A DNA stretch of 64,000 nucleotides, taken from contig CAUYUJ010016142.1 in the NCBI GenBank assembly GCA_963575745.1, forward strand, positions 67,001-131,000. Reading direction: 5' to 3'. A program made the position numbers and the translations under genes. The notes beneath the pieces were generated by a model. It did not search any database. It was not told the DNA's origin and saw only the letters and a program-made list of their open reading frames with translations. Position 1 is the first letter of the stretch. Each line of letters starts with the position of its first letter. Below are positions 42,641 through 53,698 of the stretch, one piece after another. This stretch comes from Prorocentrum cordatum (lineage: Eukaryota; Sar; Dinophyceae; Prorocentrales; Prorocentraceae).

Positions 42641-42704
42641 CACGGGGCAAGATTTATCCGGCCAACGATGCGCCACTGCGCGCATCCGGCCAATCAGCCA
42701 ACCA

Positions 42705-42800
42705 ACCTCCTTGCTCCTGCTCCTGCTCCTCCTCCTCCTGCTCCTCTCCTCCTCCTGCTCCTCCACCTCCTCCTCCTCTTCCTCCTCCCTTTTTCTTCAA
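42705..42800 (+). repeat. CTCCTG/TCC tract
   Basis: Short (TCC)n with TGCTCC variants, followed by a CCGAACCGACCG patch (42960-43040). Confidence 0.8.
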
Positions 42801-43044
42801 AGGGAAAGGCCAAGCGGAATCAGATCGGCGCGAATCCGTGGGCAGCGAAACCGAACTGGAAACCGGCGGCCGATTCGATCCCCTGGGCCGGCACGAGGCG
42901 CCAGCGAGGCGCCCGCGGCGAAACCGAATCAACCGAAGTAACCGAAGAGGGCGCGACGACGCAGGGACTCCGCAACAACCGAACCGACCGAACCGATCGA
43001 TTCTAACCGACACCGACGCAACCGAACCGACCGGTTCGCGGCCG

Positions 43045-43490
43045 TCCATGAGAATAATCCTCTGGGGGTGACAGAGTTCGGGGTCCAGGGAAAATCACAC
43101 TTCCCCCGAGATATCGATATTGGGATGTCTCGGGGACGGTTGAAGGGGAGGGGGAGCTCGAAACACCGAGCGTCTCGCCTGAGACATGCTGACACAAATG
43201 ACATGTTCGCGACAGCGCCATTTATGACAACCAGTGTTTGCTTGAGACAGAATCGAAAAACTGAGAATAGCGAATTTGTCGAATCTTCAAACTTGTGTTG
43301 TTTCGCCTGAGACATCCTCACAAAAATGATAATGAATACGACTCGTGCGTTGCAGAAGATGAAGATCAGAGCTACGATGGGAACTTTGGAGGGAATAATA
43401 AAGTTCGGGTTCCCGTCTGTTGTGGCCATTGAACTACATTGTACCCCGTGGGTTCAGGAGGGGGATGCTTCACAATCCGCGGGATGGGGT
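43045..43490. other. Lower-GC spacer
   Basis: A TGAGACA(T/G) phrase recurs at 43182, 43244 and 43308 with about 62-bp spacing, so a small diverged tandem repeat may be present. The 3' end (43470-43530, AATAAATCATGAAGTCGCGGGTCTGG) matches the terminus of family 2. No gene. Confidence 0.5.
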
Positions 43491-43499
43491 TATGAATAA

Positions 43500-44310
43500 A
43501 TCATGAAGTCGCGGGTCTGGCACCGCCTTCGAGAACCCATCCACAAGGCGCCGACCTCTGGGCGGTGGCACGCCTGAGCGTCACCCAGCACAGGACGACG
43601 CGCAGGAGCGCCACCGCCCAGGGGTCGGACCGCCTTCGACACTCTCGGTGGCGGTGGTCCACGCTTCTCCTCTGAAGCAGATGGGGCGGGATGGTCGCGC
43701 CGCATCGCCCATGCATAGCCGATTCTTCGGCGATGCATCGGCAACGCCAGCGATGCACAACGCCGTCGGCGTGAAGAAGATCGGGGTCCAAATCGAGCCA
43801 CATCGCTTGAAATTTTGCACGCGCGCACTTCCTTATCACCCTCATCAGCACCATCGCATCACCACCGTTATCGTCCTCGTCAATCACCGCCAGAACCGCC
43901 ATCATCGGCAAGATCACATCCATCACCCACACATGGACATTGTCATCGTCATCCTCGTCACCACCATCGGAACTGACACCTTGCCGTCATCAACGTCACA
44001 AACGCCAATACCACCGTTGTGATTATCATGGTTACACCTGTTTAAACCGTCATCAAGGTATCACGCCCGCCCGAATCACCGACCCGCGCTGAACCGCCCG
44101 CGCGCGTGCGCGACAAGGGAAGTTCCCAACGGCAGGCGCCTTCGCGGCCGCACCAACTGGGCCAAAAATAAACGGCCGATCTGCGCGGAAGCGTGCGCGC
44201 ACCAACGCGGCCGTAGAGATGCGCCAGCAAGTTCCAGCTGGAACCCGCAATCGTAACAGCATGGGACGGGATGCTTGCGCGAGCATGAGAGCTTACCATT
44301 TTTCTGCGAC
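43500..44310. repeat. Mixed dispersed repeats
   Basis: GGCGATGCATCGGCAACGCC (43730) resembles 11.77-11.85 kb. A CATCA/CCACC-rich stretch (43840-44010) and a TTCCAGCTGGAACCCGCAAT...GATGCGC section resemble parts of the 45 and 47 kb blocks. No gene supported. Confidence 0.5.
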
Positions 44311-44499
44311 AGAATTAAGTGCACCTCTGGACTTCACGACCCCAGTCTTTCATATTGCAACTTACATATGATGCTGCCCCGAACGCCCATCCGGATTATG
44401 AACCCATACCACCCCAGCCAATCGGGCATCGCTCTCCCTTTATCCGCTGCAGAAAATGCTATGCGCGTCCACTCGCGCATAGCAAACCAGTAGTTGCCA

Positions 44500-44900
44500 G
44501 GAGCCCCGCGCAAAAACGGGACGAAGTACACGCGCGCGCGCGCGTCGTCGCGCGCGCATGCTGGAAGCCGTCAAAAACCGAGTGTCGCTGGATTCCCAAA
44601 ATCGAATGTCCCGAAAACCTACAAGAAACGCATTGCTTCGGAACCTAAGCGTTGAACAAAAAAACGACGTTCGGGCTCTTGCGAATTCTGAACCAAACCA
44701 TGCATTCGTTTTCAACATGTTCATAAGCTGTTACCAAGTAGGCTTCTCGCGCGCGGATGTCGAAATCGCTCGAACGCCCTTGCGCGCGTGTTGCTACAAA
44801 AAAATGTTGACGGGAAAATGAGACGAAGTTCCGCGCGTGCGTCGGCGCGCGCATGCCGAAATCCTTCAAAAACAATGGGTTTCGCCAAGGACTTCAAAAC
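44500..44900 (+). repeat. GCGCGCATGCCGAAATCCTTC repeat, copies 1-2
   Basis: Blocks built as ACGAAG...CGCGCGCG(T/C)GTCGTCGCGCGCGCATGC...TCAAAAACCG...CCCGAAAACC repeat at about 44520-44620 and 44820-44910. Two further copies lie at about 46185-46290 and 46475-46575. ORFs follow the repeat. Confidence 0.75.
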
Positions 44901-45059
44901 CGGGTGCCTCGACACCCCCTCGCGCTCTTGCGAATAATTAAGAAACCATGGTTGCCAACACGTTCAGGAAATTCGGCCAAACTGACCTCCCTCGCCACAT
45001 GTCGAAATCATTACACCGCCCTTGCGCGCGTACTGGGGGGGCACAGTCCGTATCAAATA

Positions 45060-45520
45060 AAACCATGCGGGCCACTCTCGCGCATCGGCCGCGCGCGCAT
45101 GTCGAACTCCAAAACCTTCATCTCCGACGCCACGGCGCCGTCACCGCCGCTTGCGTGATCAGCATCGGCGCCGTCACCGGCCTTGCCGTCGTCGCTGTCA
45201 CGATCGCCACCAGCATCGCTACGATCATCATCGTACATACCGTTGTTGACGTTGCCATGATACCGCGCCCGCCCGAATCGCCGACTCGCACTGAAGTGCC
45301 CGCTGGGAGTTGGCCAGCGGGCAGCGGGCAACGCCACCACGCCGCGTCGGCAGCGCCAAAGTATCTGGCCGCTGCGCGCGCGAGCATGCGCGGACTAGCG
45401 CGGCCGCAAAGTCGCACCAGCCAACCCCAAGCACCCACCGCAATCGCCGCCGCATGGGTCTTGCAAACCAAATTGCAGCTGGGCGGGTGGGATGATTGCG
45501 CGAGCAGTGGGATTGACAAC
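45060..45520 (+). repeat. ~450-bp dispersed duplication, copy 1
   Basis: CGCGCATGTCGAACTCCAAAACCTTCATC...GTGATCAGCATCGGCGCCGTCAC...TGACGTTGCCATGATACCGCGCCCG... matches 46725-47140 in order. Scattered differences suggest an old duplication. No domain in either copy. Confidence 0.8.
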
Positions 45521-45659
45521 TTCAAGTCCGGCATGGTGAATTCCCGTTCGAAAAATATTAGGATCTACCCCCCTTGATTTAACCGCCCCCCTCTTCGTAG
45601 TGCAAGTTAAGGATGATTCTGCTCCATCGCCCATCCTATATATGACCGCGTACCATGCG

Positions 45660-45850
45660 AAGAGGCCCCCAAGAGACTCCAAAGAGGCCCAACACAGGCC
45701 CAAACAGACCCAAAAACATCCGAGAGGCCTCTCAACCGCATCCCCAGCACGGAGGCGGGAAGGGCCGCAGGCCACAAGGCTCCCTGTCTGTCTCTGCTAC
45801 GACTCCCTCGGCCCACATGGGGAACATCTCCTTCGCCTTCTCCTGCTCCC
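45660..45850 (+). repeat. CCCAAGAGGC word patch
   Basis: GAGGCCCCCAAGAGACTCCAAAGAGGCCC words like those at 8.6-8.8 and 47.5-48.2 kb, then unique sequence. Confidence 0.55.
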
Positions 45851-45854
45851 TTCC

Positions 45855-46025
45855 ACCGTAATCCCCCTCCTCCTCCTCCTCCACCTCCTCCTCCTCCTCC
45901 TCTTCCTGTTCCTCTTCCTCTTCCTCTTCCTCCTCCTCCTCCTCCTCCTCCTCCTCTTCCTCCGCCTCCTCCGCCTCCTCTTCCTCCTCCTCCTCCTCGT
46001 ATTCGTCGTCGTCGTCGTCTTCAGG
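45855..46025 (+). repeat. TCC tract
   Basis: (TCC)n/(TTCC)n about 165 bp ending in (GTC)n. Confidence 0.9.
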
Positions 46026-46179
46026 GTCGGCGGCACCGGCCGTAAGGCCTTAGCAATATAAACGCGCACCATCCCAGCCAGGCTGGTATCGACACCCCCA
46101 ACGTTTGCCGCCAAATGCGCGTACATTCGTTCGTCGAAAAGCACAAGTGTTAAAATACCCCCTGCAAACCAAAAGCGGG

Positions 46180-46600
46180 GGGGAACTGCACACAAGCGCG
46201 TCGTCGCCCGCGCACGCCGAAATCCCTCCAAACATCTAAGGTTCCGCAAACAGTTCAAAATCGAGCGCCCCGAAAACATAAAAAAAACAGGGCTTCGCAA
46301 CCAAAGCTGTCCAACAAAACTTGCGCTCGGGTTCGTGCGAACGCTTACCAAGACCATGGAATTCCAGCGTCTCATAACTTGTGACCAAACGGGCCTGTCG
46401 CGCGCGCGTGTCGGAATCGTTCGAACGCCCGTGCGCGCGTGCTGCCGCAAGAATTCTTTGCGAACAAATGAAACGAAGCACGCGCGCGCGTCGTCGCGAG
46501 CGCATGCCGAAATCCTTCAGAAATCCGAGGTGTCGTAAGGACATCAAAATCGAGCGTCCCGAAAACAGAAGTTAAACACATAGTTTTGCAACATCAATGA
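46180..46600 (+). repeat. GCGCGCATGCCGAAATCCTTC repeat, copies 3-4
   Basis: Second pair of the 44.5-44.9 kb repeat, at about 46185-46290 and 46475-46575, same orientation. Confidence 0.75.
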
Positions 46601-46724
46601 TTAGCAATGCCTACGATTGGGTTCCCGCGAACCTTTTTTTTTAAGGAAACCATCGGTCCCCCAGATGTTCACGCAACTCGGCCAAAACAAACCTTCGCGC
46701 CGCACGATCCGTGACAAATAATAC

Positions 46725-47140
46725 CAGCCATTCTCGCGCGTCGACCACGCGCGCATGTCGAACTCTTTCCAAAACCTTCATCGCCGACGCGAAGACGCCG
46801 TCGTCGTCGCTGGCGTGATCAGCATCGGCGCCGTCACTGGCTTTGCAGCCGTCGTTGTCATCATCGTCCCCAGCATCATCGCGTCGACCGCTGTTGACGT
46901 TGCGATGATACCGCGCCCGCTCAAGCCGCCGACTCGCACTGAAGTGCCCGCTGGAGGGTGCCCAGCGGGCAGCGCCACCACAGCCGCGTCGGCAGCGCCA
47001 ACCTATCTGGCCGCTGCACGCGCGAGCATGCGCGGGCCAGCACGGCCGAAGAGATGCACCAGCCAATTCCAAGCACCCACCGCAATCGCCGCCGCATGGG
47101 TTTTGCAGCCCAAGTTGCGACCGCGCGGGTGGGACGATTG
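46725..47140 (+). repeat. ~450-bp dispersed duplication, copy 2
   Basis: Partner of 45060-45520. The order of the GCGCATGCCGAAATCC repeats followed by this block is the same in both places, so the duplicated unit is probably about 1.6-1.7 kb long. Confidence 0.8.
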
Positions 47141-47465
47141 CGCGAACAATGGAGTGAGCAACTCACTGCGAACAGCCATGACCTGTTCCGCGTAAACTGC
47201 CTCACATATGTTGCACCTACTTCTGTTCATTGTCCTCAAAGATTGCACACCATTTTAGTACGCTTCCCCGAAACAGCTGGATTCAACCGCCCTGGCGAGG
47301 CTGGACCTATCCGTCCAAATCTACACAGTGCCTTTCTAAATGTATCAGTCACAACCGTGCATCCCACAGCCAAAAAGATCCGCGGCGCGTGCCCGTGAGA
47401 CAAGAAAAGGGCTGTCCCTGGGCACCTGGCCTGATCCCCGCAGCCTCTGTCTTCTCCAGCCGCAT
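47140..47465. other. Unique spacer
   Basis: No repeat or domain recognised. Confidence 0.4.
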
Positions 47466-47469
47466 GGAG

Positions 47470-48190
47470 TCTGGGGGGGGGCCCTGGCCCGAAATGGCCA
47501 ACTCTCTCGGGGCTTCGCGCGTGCCCCCGGGGTTCCCCCGAGCGCCGTCGCCTGACATTCTCGGGGCCACCAGGGGCCCGAGGCGGGCAACGAGGCCCCC
47601 GAGAGCTCGCCCCGACGCTCCAAGGGAGCCCCGAGACGCCGCAGGATCGGCCCGAGCCGCCCAGGATGGCCCCCAGCCGGCCCGAGGTGTCTTCGAAACG
47701 CCCCAGGAACACCCCAAGAACCCTCCCAAGAGAGCCCCGAGAAGCCAAAACCATCGATTTCCCGCCCAGGTGTCTCAATATTTGGGGCCCTCGGCGTTCG
47801 AGCTCCCGACGTTCCGGGGCGGCCGGCGGACCCCCGAGACTGCTCCAAGACGGTCCCGAGAGACCCCAAAGAGGGCCCCCAAACAGCCCAAGAGGGCTCC
47901 AAGAAAGCTCCAGGGGCGCCCAAGACGGCCCAAGAGGGTCCACTGACAGTCCCAAGAGGTGCCCAAGAGGGGGAGCACGAACCGAACAACCAAATCTTCC
48001 GCCCCAAGGGGCCCCCAGGAGGCTCCAAGGAGCTCCCAGAAGGCCCCCAAGAGGCCCAAAAAGACCACCAAGAGGCCCCCAGGACGCTCCAAAACGGCAC
48101 CCACTCAAGAGGCCCCAAGACGGCCTCCAAGGTCCCAGAGAGGCCCCCCACGACATCCCACCGAACATCCTAGAGTCCTAGAGGCATACG
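47470..48190 (+). repeat. Degenerate CCCAAGAGG-word array
   Basis: GACGGCCCAAGAGGGTCCAC, CCCCAAGAGGCCCAAAAAGA and similar 18-24 bp words fill the region. They keep both strands open (a 310-residue frame on the minus strand) without any domain. Confidence 0.7.
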
Positions 48191-48399
48191 ACCCACAACC
48201 CAGGCACGGTGGCGGAATAGGCCGAAGGACTTTAGATGGCATGCCAGTCAGACCTGGTGCCGATTACGACCACCCCATATCCATGTCAGACAATACTGAT
48301 GCAAGGCATGTTTTAAAAGGGGCAACAGCAGTGTGCGACGCCGCGCGCACGCCAAAATTATACAATGCACAAGATGTCCCAGGTTTTTGATAAAACTCG

Positions 48400-48960
48400 C
48401 TGGAACAAATTACCCTGTGGCGTACCCGACCAATTTGCATCAAGTGGCAAGACTGGCTGGCCCAAATTTGTCAACACAATGACGGTAAACGCGCCGTTAT
48501 ACGTTATGTTTGCTACATGGGATGCGCTCACGCGGTACGATTCACAAGACAACAACATGAGGATGCAGAGTGAGGACCCAGGCTCGAGGAGGACATGGGG
48601 GGCTGGAACGAAGGACAAGAAAATAACGCGGCTGAGGGGGGGGGGGGGGCGAACCGTCAGCGCGGCAGCAGCAGAAGGTGGCAGGAGGCAAAGGACGCGA
48701 CGAAAATGACGGGATGAGACTGCCGAGTGTTGGTTTTGTCGGAAGTACGCTAGAGATGCAGCGCCGCCTGCGCCATGTCGCCGCGGCGCCCGAAAAAATA
48801 TACTAAAGCTACTGATTCTTGGTGCGAGAATCGACCGAGGCCTAGCTCACCCGCCAGCTCTGCAGCCCCCCAGGGTTGGCGAGAGGTCCTGGTGGCCTGC
48901 GTAAGACGTCACCCCGCTGGACCCCCCAGCAACGCCCGAAAGTGGCGACACTCTCGCAGG
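48400..48960 (+). repeat. ~550-bp direct repeat, copy 1
   Basis: CGACCAATTTGCATCAA...TGCTACATGGGATGCGCTCACGCGG...CGAACCGTCAGCGCGGCAGCAGC...TAAGACGTCACCCCGCTGGACC matches 49215-49760. It ends in the first unit of the ~102-bp satellite. Confidence 0.85.
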
Positions 48961-49214
48961 TCACAGCCCCCCAGGGATGGCCAGGTAGGAGGCAAGCTGG
49001 CACGCGGGAAGGAGCGAGATGGGAGGCAGGAGAGAAGAGGAGAGGAGGCGGGGGGGGACAAAAGGAGAAGACGCGCCGGCTGTGCCCTATCCTCAACGAG
49101 TACCCAACGCAAGAGGGCGGGGAATAAAGAGCCACCCGTGTTCTGCCATTTGCTCAAGGAGGGCATGCGGGCCACACGTGAGCGCGCGCCGAACCACCGC
49201 GCCCCTGCCACCAC

Positions 49215-49765
49215 GGCCAAACTACCACTTGACGTACCCAACCAATTTGCATCAAATGACAAGAAGGGTGGGCCCAAACTTGCCAGGACAATGACAGTGC
49301 AGGCGCCATTATACGTCGTGCAAGCTACATGGGATGCGCTCACGCGGCACGATTCACAAGACAGCAACCGAAAGACGAGGAGCGAAGGCCCAGGCTCGAG
49401 GAGGACACGGGGGCGGGAGCGAAGGGCAGGAGAAGGATGCGCGCGCGGTCGAACCGTCAGCGCGGCAGCAGCAGAAGGAAGGTGGCAGGGGGCGGTGGAC
49501 GACGACGAAAGTAACAGGAGGAAACCGCGGAGTGCTGCTTTTGCTGGTAGCACGCTAAATATGCAGCGCTGCCTGCGCCAGGTCGCCACGGCGCTCGAAC
49601 AAAATACTAAACCTGCCCATCGTGTTACTGCGAGAATCGAGCGAGGCCTGGCTCGCCCGCCAGCTTCCCAGCCCCCCAAAGATGGCGAGAGCTCCAGGTG
49701 GTCTGCGTAAGACGTCACCCCGCTGGACCCCACAGCAGCCCTTGAAATTCGCGACAGTTTCGCAG
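49215..49765 (+). repeat. ~550-bp direct repeat, copy 2
   Basis: Offset about 805-810 bp from copy 1 and similar along its length, again ending in satellite sequence. No domain in the shared frames. Confidence 0.85.
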
Positions 49766-51660
49766 ATCGCCGGACTTCGCAGATCGCAGCCCCATAGTGA
49801 TGGCGAGGTCTCATTTGAGACTGGGTCAGACAGCACTCCGCACGAACCCCCAGCAGCCCTCCAAGGCGGCGACAGTTTCGCAGATCGCAGCCCCACAGCG
49901 ATGGCGAAGTCTCATCTGGGTTTGGGTCAGGCGTCACTCCGGTGGGCCCCACAAGCAGCCACCTGAGGGATGGCGAGGCATCATCTGAGCATGGGTAATA
50001 CGTCACTCCGCTGGACCCCCCCCAGCCTCCCCGGCAGCTCTCGAAAGCGGCGACAGTTTCGCAGATCGCAGCCCCACAGCGATGGCGAGGTCGCATCTGG
50101 ATATGGGTCAGGCGTCACCCCGCTGAACCCCCAGCAGCCCTCGAAAATGGCGACAGGTGCGGAAATCGCAGCCCCCCGAGGGATGGCAAGGTCTCATCTG
50201 AATCTGGGTAAGACGTCACTCCGCTCGACCCTCCAGCAGCTCTTGAAAGTGGCGAGAGTTTGGCAGGTCGCCAGCCCCACGAGGGATGGCGAGGTACTAT
50301 CTGAATCTGGATAGGACGTCACTCCGCTGGACCCCCCAGCAGCCCTCCAACGCGGCGACAGTTTCGCAGATCGCAGCCCCACAGGGATGGATATGGATCA
50401 GGCGTCACTCCGGTGGGCCCCCCCAGCAGCCCTGAAAAGTGGCGACAATTTCGCAGATCGCAGCCCCACAGGGATGGCGAGGTCTCATTCGAGTCGGGGT
50501 AAGACGTCACTCCGCTGGACTCCACAGCAGCCCTCGAAAGCGGCGCCTGTTACGCAGATCGCAGCACCACAGGGATGGCGAGGTCTCATCTGAATCTGGG
50601 TACGACGTCATTCTGCTGGGCCCCCCAGCAGCGCCCGAAAGTGGCGACAATTTCCCAGATCGCAGCCCCCTCGAGGGATGACGAAGTTCCATTTGAATCT
50701 GGGTAGGACGTCACTCCGCTGGACCTCCCAGCAGCCCTCGAACGCAGCGACAGCTTCGTAGACCGCACCCCCACGAGGGATGGCGAGGCATCATCTGAAT
50801 ATGGGTAATACGTCACTCCGGTGGAAGCCCCAAGCTTCCCTCGAAACTGGCGACGATTTCATGGATCGGAGCCCCCCGAGGGACGGCGAGATCTGAACTG
50901 AATCTGGGTAGGACGTCACTCCGCGGGACTTCCCAGGCGCCTTCGAAAGTGGCGACAGTTTCACAGACCGCGGCCCCCCAGGGATGGCGAGATCTCATCT
51001 GAGTCTGAGTAGGACGTCACTCCGCGAGACCCCCCAGCAGTGCTCGAAAGTGGCAGCGATTTCACAGACCGCAGCACCACAGGGACGGCGAGGTCTCATT
51101 TGAATCTGGGTAGGATGTCACTCCGCTGGACCACCCAGCAGCCCTCGAAAGTGGCGACAGTTTCACAGATCGCAGCCCCCCGAGGGACGGCGAGATCTGA
51201 ACTGAATCTGGGTAGGATGTCACTCCGCTGGACCCCCCAGCAGCCCTCGAAAGTGGCGACATTGTCACAGACCGCAGCACCACAGGGATGGTGAAGTCTC
51301 ATTTGGATCTGGGTAGGATGTCACTCCGCTGGACCACCCAGCCGCCCTCGAAAGTGACGACAGTTTCACAGATCGCAGCTCCCCGAGGGATGGCGAGGTC
51401 CCATCTAAATCTGGGAAAGACGTCACCCCGCTGGACCCCAAAGCAGCGCTCGAAAGTGGCGACAATTTCGCAGATCGCAGCCCCCAGGAGGGATGGCCAG
51501 ATCTCATCTGAATCTGGGAAAGACGTCACTCCGCTGGACCCCCGAACAGCGCTGAAAAGTGGCAACAGATTCGCAGACTGCAACGCTCAAAAGTGGCGAG
51601 GTCTCATCTGAATCTGGAGAACTAAATCGTCATTCCGCTGGACCCCCCCAGCTTACCTCG
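49766..51660 (+). repeat. ~102-bp satellite, ~18 units
   Basis: The unit reads GGGATGGCGAGGTCTCATCT, GAATCTGGGTAGGACGTCAC, TCCGCTGGACCCCCCAGCAG, CCCTCGAAAGTGGCGACAG, TTTCGCAGATCGCAGCCCC. Unit starts near 50471, 50572 and 50675 give 101-103 bp spacing. Each unit has a palindromic GACGTC. One isolated unit lies at 48875-48985. All ORFs are shadows of the repeat. Confidence 0.9.
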
Positions 51661-51679
51661 AAAGTGGCAACGATTTCGT

Positions 51680-51763
51680 ACCTCAAACAAAAGTTGTCAA
51701 ACATCGTCGCCTGACTCTTTTTGATTATTTCTGGATGTTCCTCCTGTAGAAGGGAATGCCCGA
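51680..51763 (+). mobile_element. Family 1 element, 3' half
   Basis: ACTCTTTTTGATTATTTCTGG leads to CTCCTGTAGAAGGGAATGCCCGA; no 5' inverted end is visible. Confidence 0.6.
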
Positions 51764-51837
51764 ATTAACCTCAGGACCCGTTTCCGCCAAGACCCGTCTC
51801 CCCTCCTGGCAAGACCTCGGCCTCTCGCCGCAGCGGC

Positions 51838-52155
51838 CGGAGGAGGAGGAGGAGGAGGAGGAGGAGCAGGAGGAGGAGGAGGAGAAGGAGGAGAAGGGAG
51901 GGGAGGAGGAGGAAGGGAGGGGGAGAAGGAGGAGAAGGAAGGGAGGAGGAGGAGGAGGAGGAGAGGAGGAGGAGGAGGAGGAGCAGCAGGAGGAGGAGGA
52001 GGACGACTAGGAGAAGGAGGAGGAGGAGGAGGAGGAGGGAGGAGGAGGAGGAGGAAGGGGAGGAGGAAGGGAGGAGGAGGAGAAAAAGGAGGAGGAGGAG
52101 GAAGAAGAAGAAGAAGATGAAGAAGAGGAATAAGAAGAAGAAGAAGAAGAAGAAG
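51838..52155 (+). repeat. GGA/GAA tract
   Basis: (GGA)n to about 52110 then (GAA)n to 52155. On the minus strand this lies directly downstream of the zinc-finger exon. Confidence 0.9.
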
Positions 52156-52197
52156 CGCCCCAGGAGCCGCCGCTGGCGCGCCGCCCCCACGCGCCCC

Positions 52198-52322
52198 CTA
52201 CGCGTCCCAAGCCGCCGCGGTGCCCGGCCGCGGGCGCTTGCAGTTGTTGCAGAGCGGGCGGTCCCCGCGGTTCGGCTCCCCGCACGCGGGGCACGCCCAG
52301 CGGTCCTTGGAGCCGGCCCTTA
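52198..52322 (-). CDS. RanBP2-type zinc-finger exon
   Basis: The minus strand encodes RAGSKDRWACPACGEPNRGD then RPLCNNCKRPRPG. The spacing W-x-C-x2-C-x3-N-x6-C-x2-C is exactly the RanBP2 zinc finger, a single-stranded RNA or protein binding module. The frame has a stop just upstream (TGA across the repeat edge), so it must be a spliced exon or lack a start. Removing a GT-AG intron between 52832 and 52323 joins it to an ATG at 52842 and gives MAKIRAGSKD. Read straight on it stops at 52200-52198 after PGTAAAWDA, making a 43-residue protein. It may instead continue past a further intron formed by the GAA/GGA tract. Confidence 0.65.
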
Positions 52323-52327
52323 CTCAG

Positions 52328-52394
<67 letters not shown>

Positions 52395-52415
52395 TTCATC
52401 ATCATCATCATCACC

Positions 52416-52470
<55 letters not shown>

Positions 52471-52639
52471 GCATCATCATCATCAGCATCACCATCATCA
52501 GCAGCATCATCAGCAGCATAATAATCATTATCCTCAGCTTCATTATCAGCATTATCAGTATCATCATCATCAGCAGCAGCATCAGCATCAGCATCATCAT
52601 CATCATCAGCATCAGCATCAGCATCAGCTTCATTATCAG

Positions 52640-52682
<43 letters not shown>

Positions 52683-52747
52683 ATCATCAGCAGCATCATT
52701 ATCCTCAGCATCATCATCAGCATTATCATCATCAGCATCAGCGCCAG

Positions 52748-52783
<36 letters not shown>

Positions 52784-52832
52784 CATCATCATCAGCACCA
52801 TCAGCCCGGCGCTCCCCAGGGCTGGCCCTTAC
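52323..52832 (-). repeat. CAT microsatellite, candidate intron
   Basis: (CAT)n with CAGCAT and TTATCAG variants fills 52326-52800. In minus orientation the segment starts GTAAGGGCCAGC and ends GATGATGCTGAG, and both ends carry AGTAAGGGCC. These could be splice sites and a target duplication. Confidence 0.6.
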
Positions 52833-52842
52833 TTTTCGCCAT
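52833..52842 (-). CDS. Candidate first exon of the zinc-finger gene
   Basis: ATGGCGAAAA followed directly by GTAAGG. Joined to the exon at 52322 it keeps the zinc finger in frame. The only support is sequence logic. Confidence 0.4.
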
Positions 52843-53275
52843 GCCGGCCGCTACCGGCCCCGGCCGCCGCCCTCCGGGCCTCGAGGCCCTCCCCTCACCG
52901 GGCCTCGGGGCCCTCCGCGGGCCCTCCGCGGGCCCCCTGACCGTCCCGGGGCCCTCCGCGGGCCCCGGGACTGTCAGAGAACGACCCGGACATGATCGCG
53001 TGGTAAAGAATCACGACGGGAAGTTTCAAGTTTTTCTCGCCGTCTTCGGCCTCTGGGGGCCCTCATACGGGGCCTCGGGAGCGTCAAAAATCATCTCAGG
53101 AGGAGAAACGGGTCCTGGGGAAGGGGTCGAGACCTCTGGGGGTCGACGTTTTTCTCTACCTAGGCTCTGCCTAGAAGGGTTCTTACTCGGTAAGCTTAAA
53201 GGGCCGGGCAGTGGTCCTCGCCCCGGGCGGTTCCCCTGGCATCCGCCCCGCGGTTCCCCCAGTGACGTTCCCTTA
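52843..53275. other. Spacer containing a family 2 core
   Basis: About 53010-53150 contains ACGACGGGAAGTTTCAAG, GTCTTCGGCCTCTGGGGG, GGTCCTGGGGAAGGGGTCGA and CCTCTGGGGGTCGACG, as in 58226-58409. The termini are not clear. GC-rich GGGCCCTCCGCGGGCCC words lie at about 52870-52980. Confidence 0.6.
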
Positions 53276-53315
53276 GCTTAGCGTTGCTTATCTCATCTTA
53301 GCTTAGCTTATTGTA
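53276..53315 (+). repeat. TTAGCTTAGC repeat, left flank
   Basis: TTAGCTTAGCGTTGCTTATCTCATCTTAGC..., matching 55088-55150 on the other side of the G-rich block. Confidence 0.75.
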
Positions 53316-53618
53316 GTGGCCTCCGGCCAGTGCCACCGATCCGGGGCGCTCCGCAAGATGATGATCAGGATGATGATGAAGATGATGACGAAGACGATGA
53401 CGACGACGATGGTTATGACAAGGGTGAGGTCCGCTCTGCAGGGGGGGGGGGCAGGGGGGAGGTCCGCTCTGCAGGGGGCGGGTTTGCCCTGCAGGGGGGG
53501 GTGGTGCAGGGGAGGGGGGGGGTCCGCTCTGCAGTGGGGGAGGGGGACTGCAGGGGCGGGGTCCGCTCTGCAGGGGACGCGAGCGACGACGACGACGACG
53601 AGGACGACGATGACGCGA

Positions 53619-53698
<80 letters not shown>

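Noticed and set aside
47236-48168. 310-residue minus-strand Gly/Leu/Ser/Trp-rich ORF
   Set aside because: It is the translation of degenerate CCCAAGAGG words; similar frames occur at 6.2-8.3 kb from the same repeat.
52220-53281. 353-residue poly-His ORF
   Set aside because: It is the CAT microsatellite read in one frame; the opposite strand gives poly-Met and poly-Asp.
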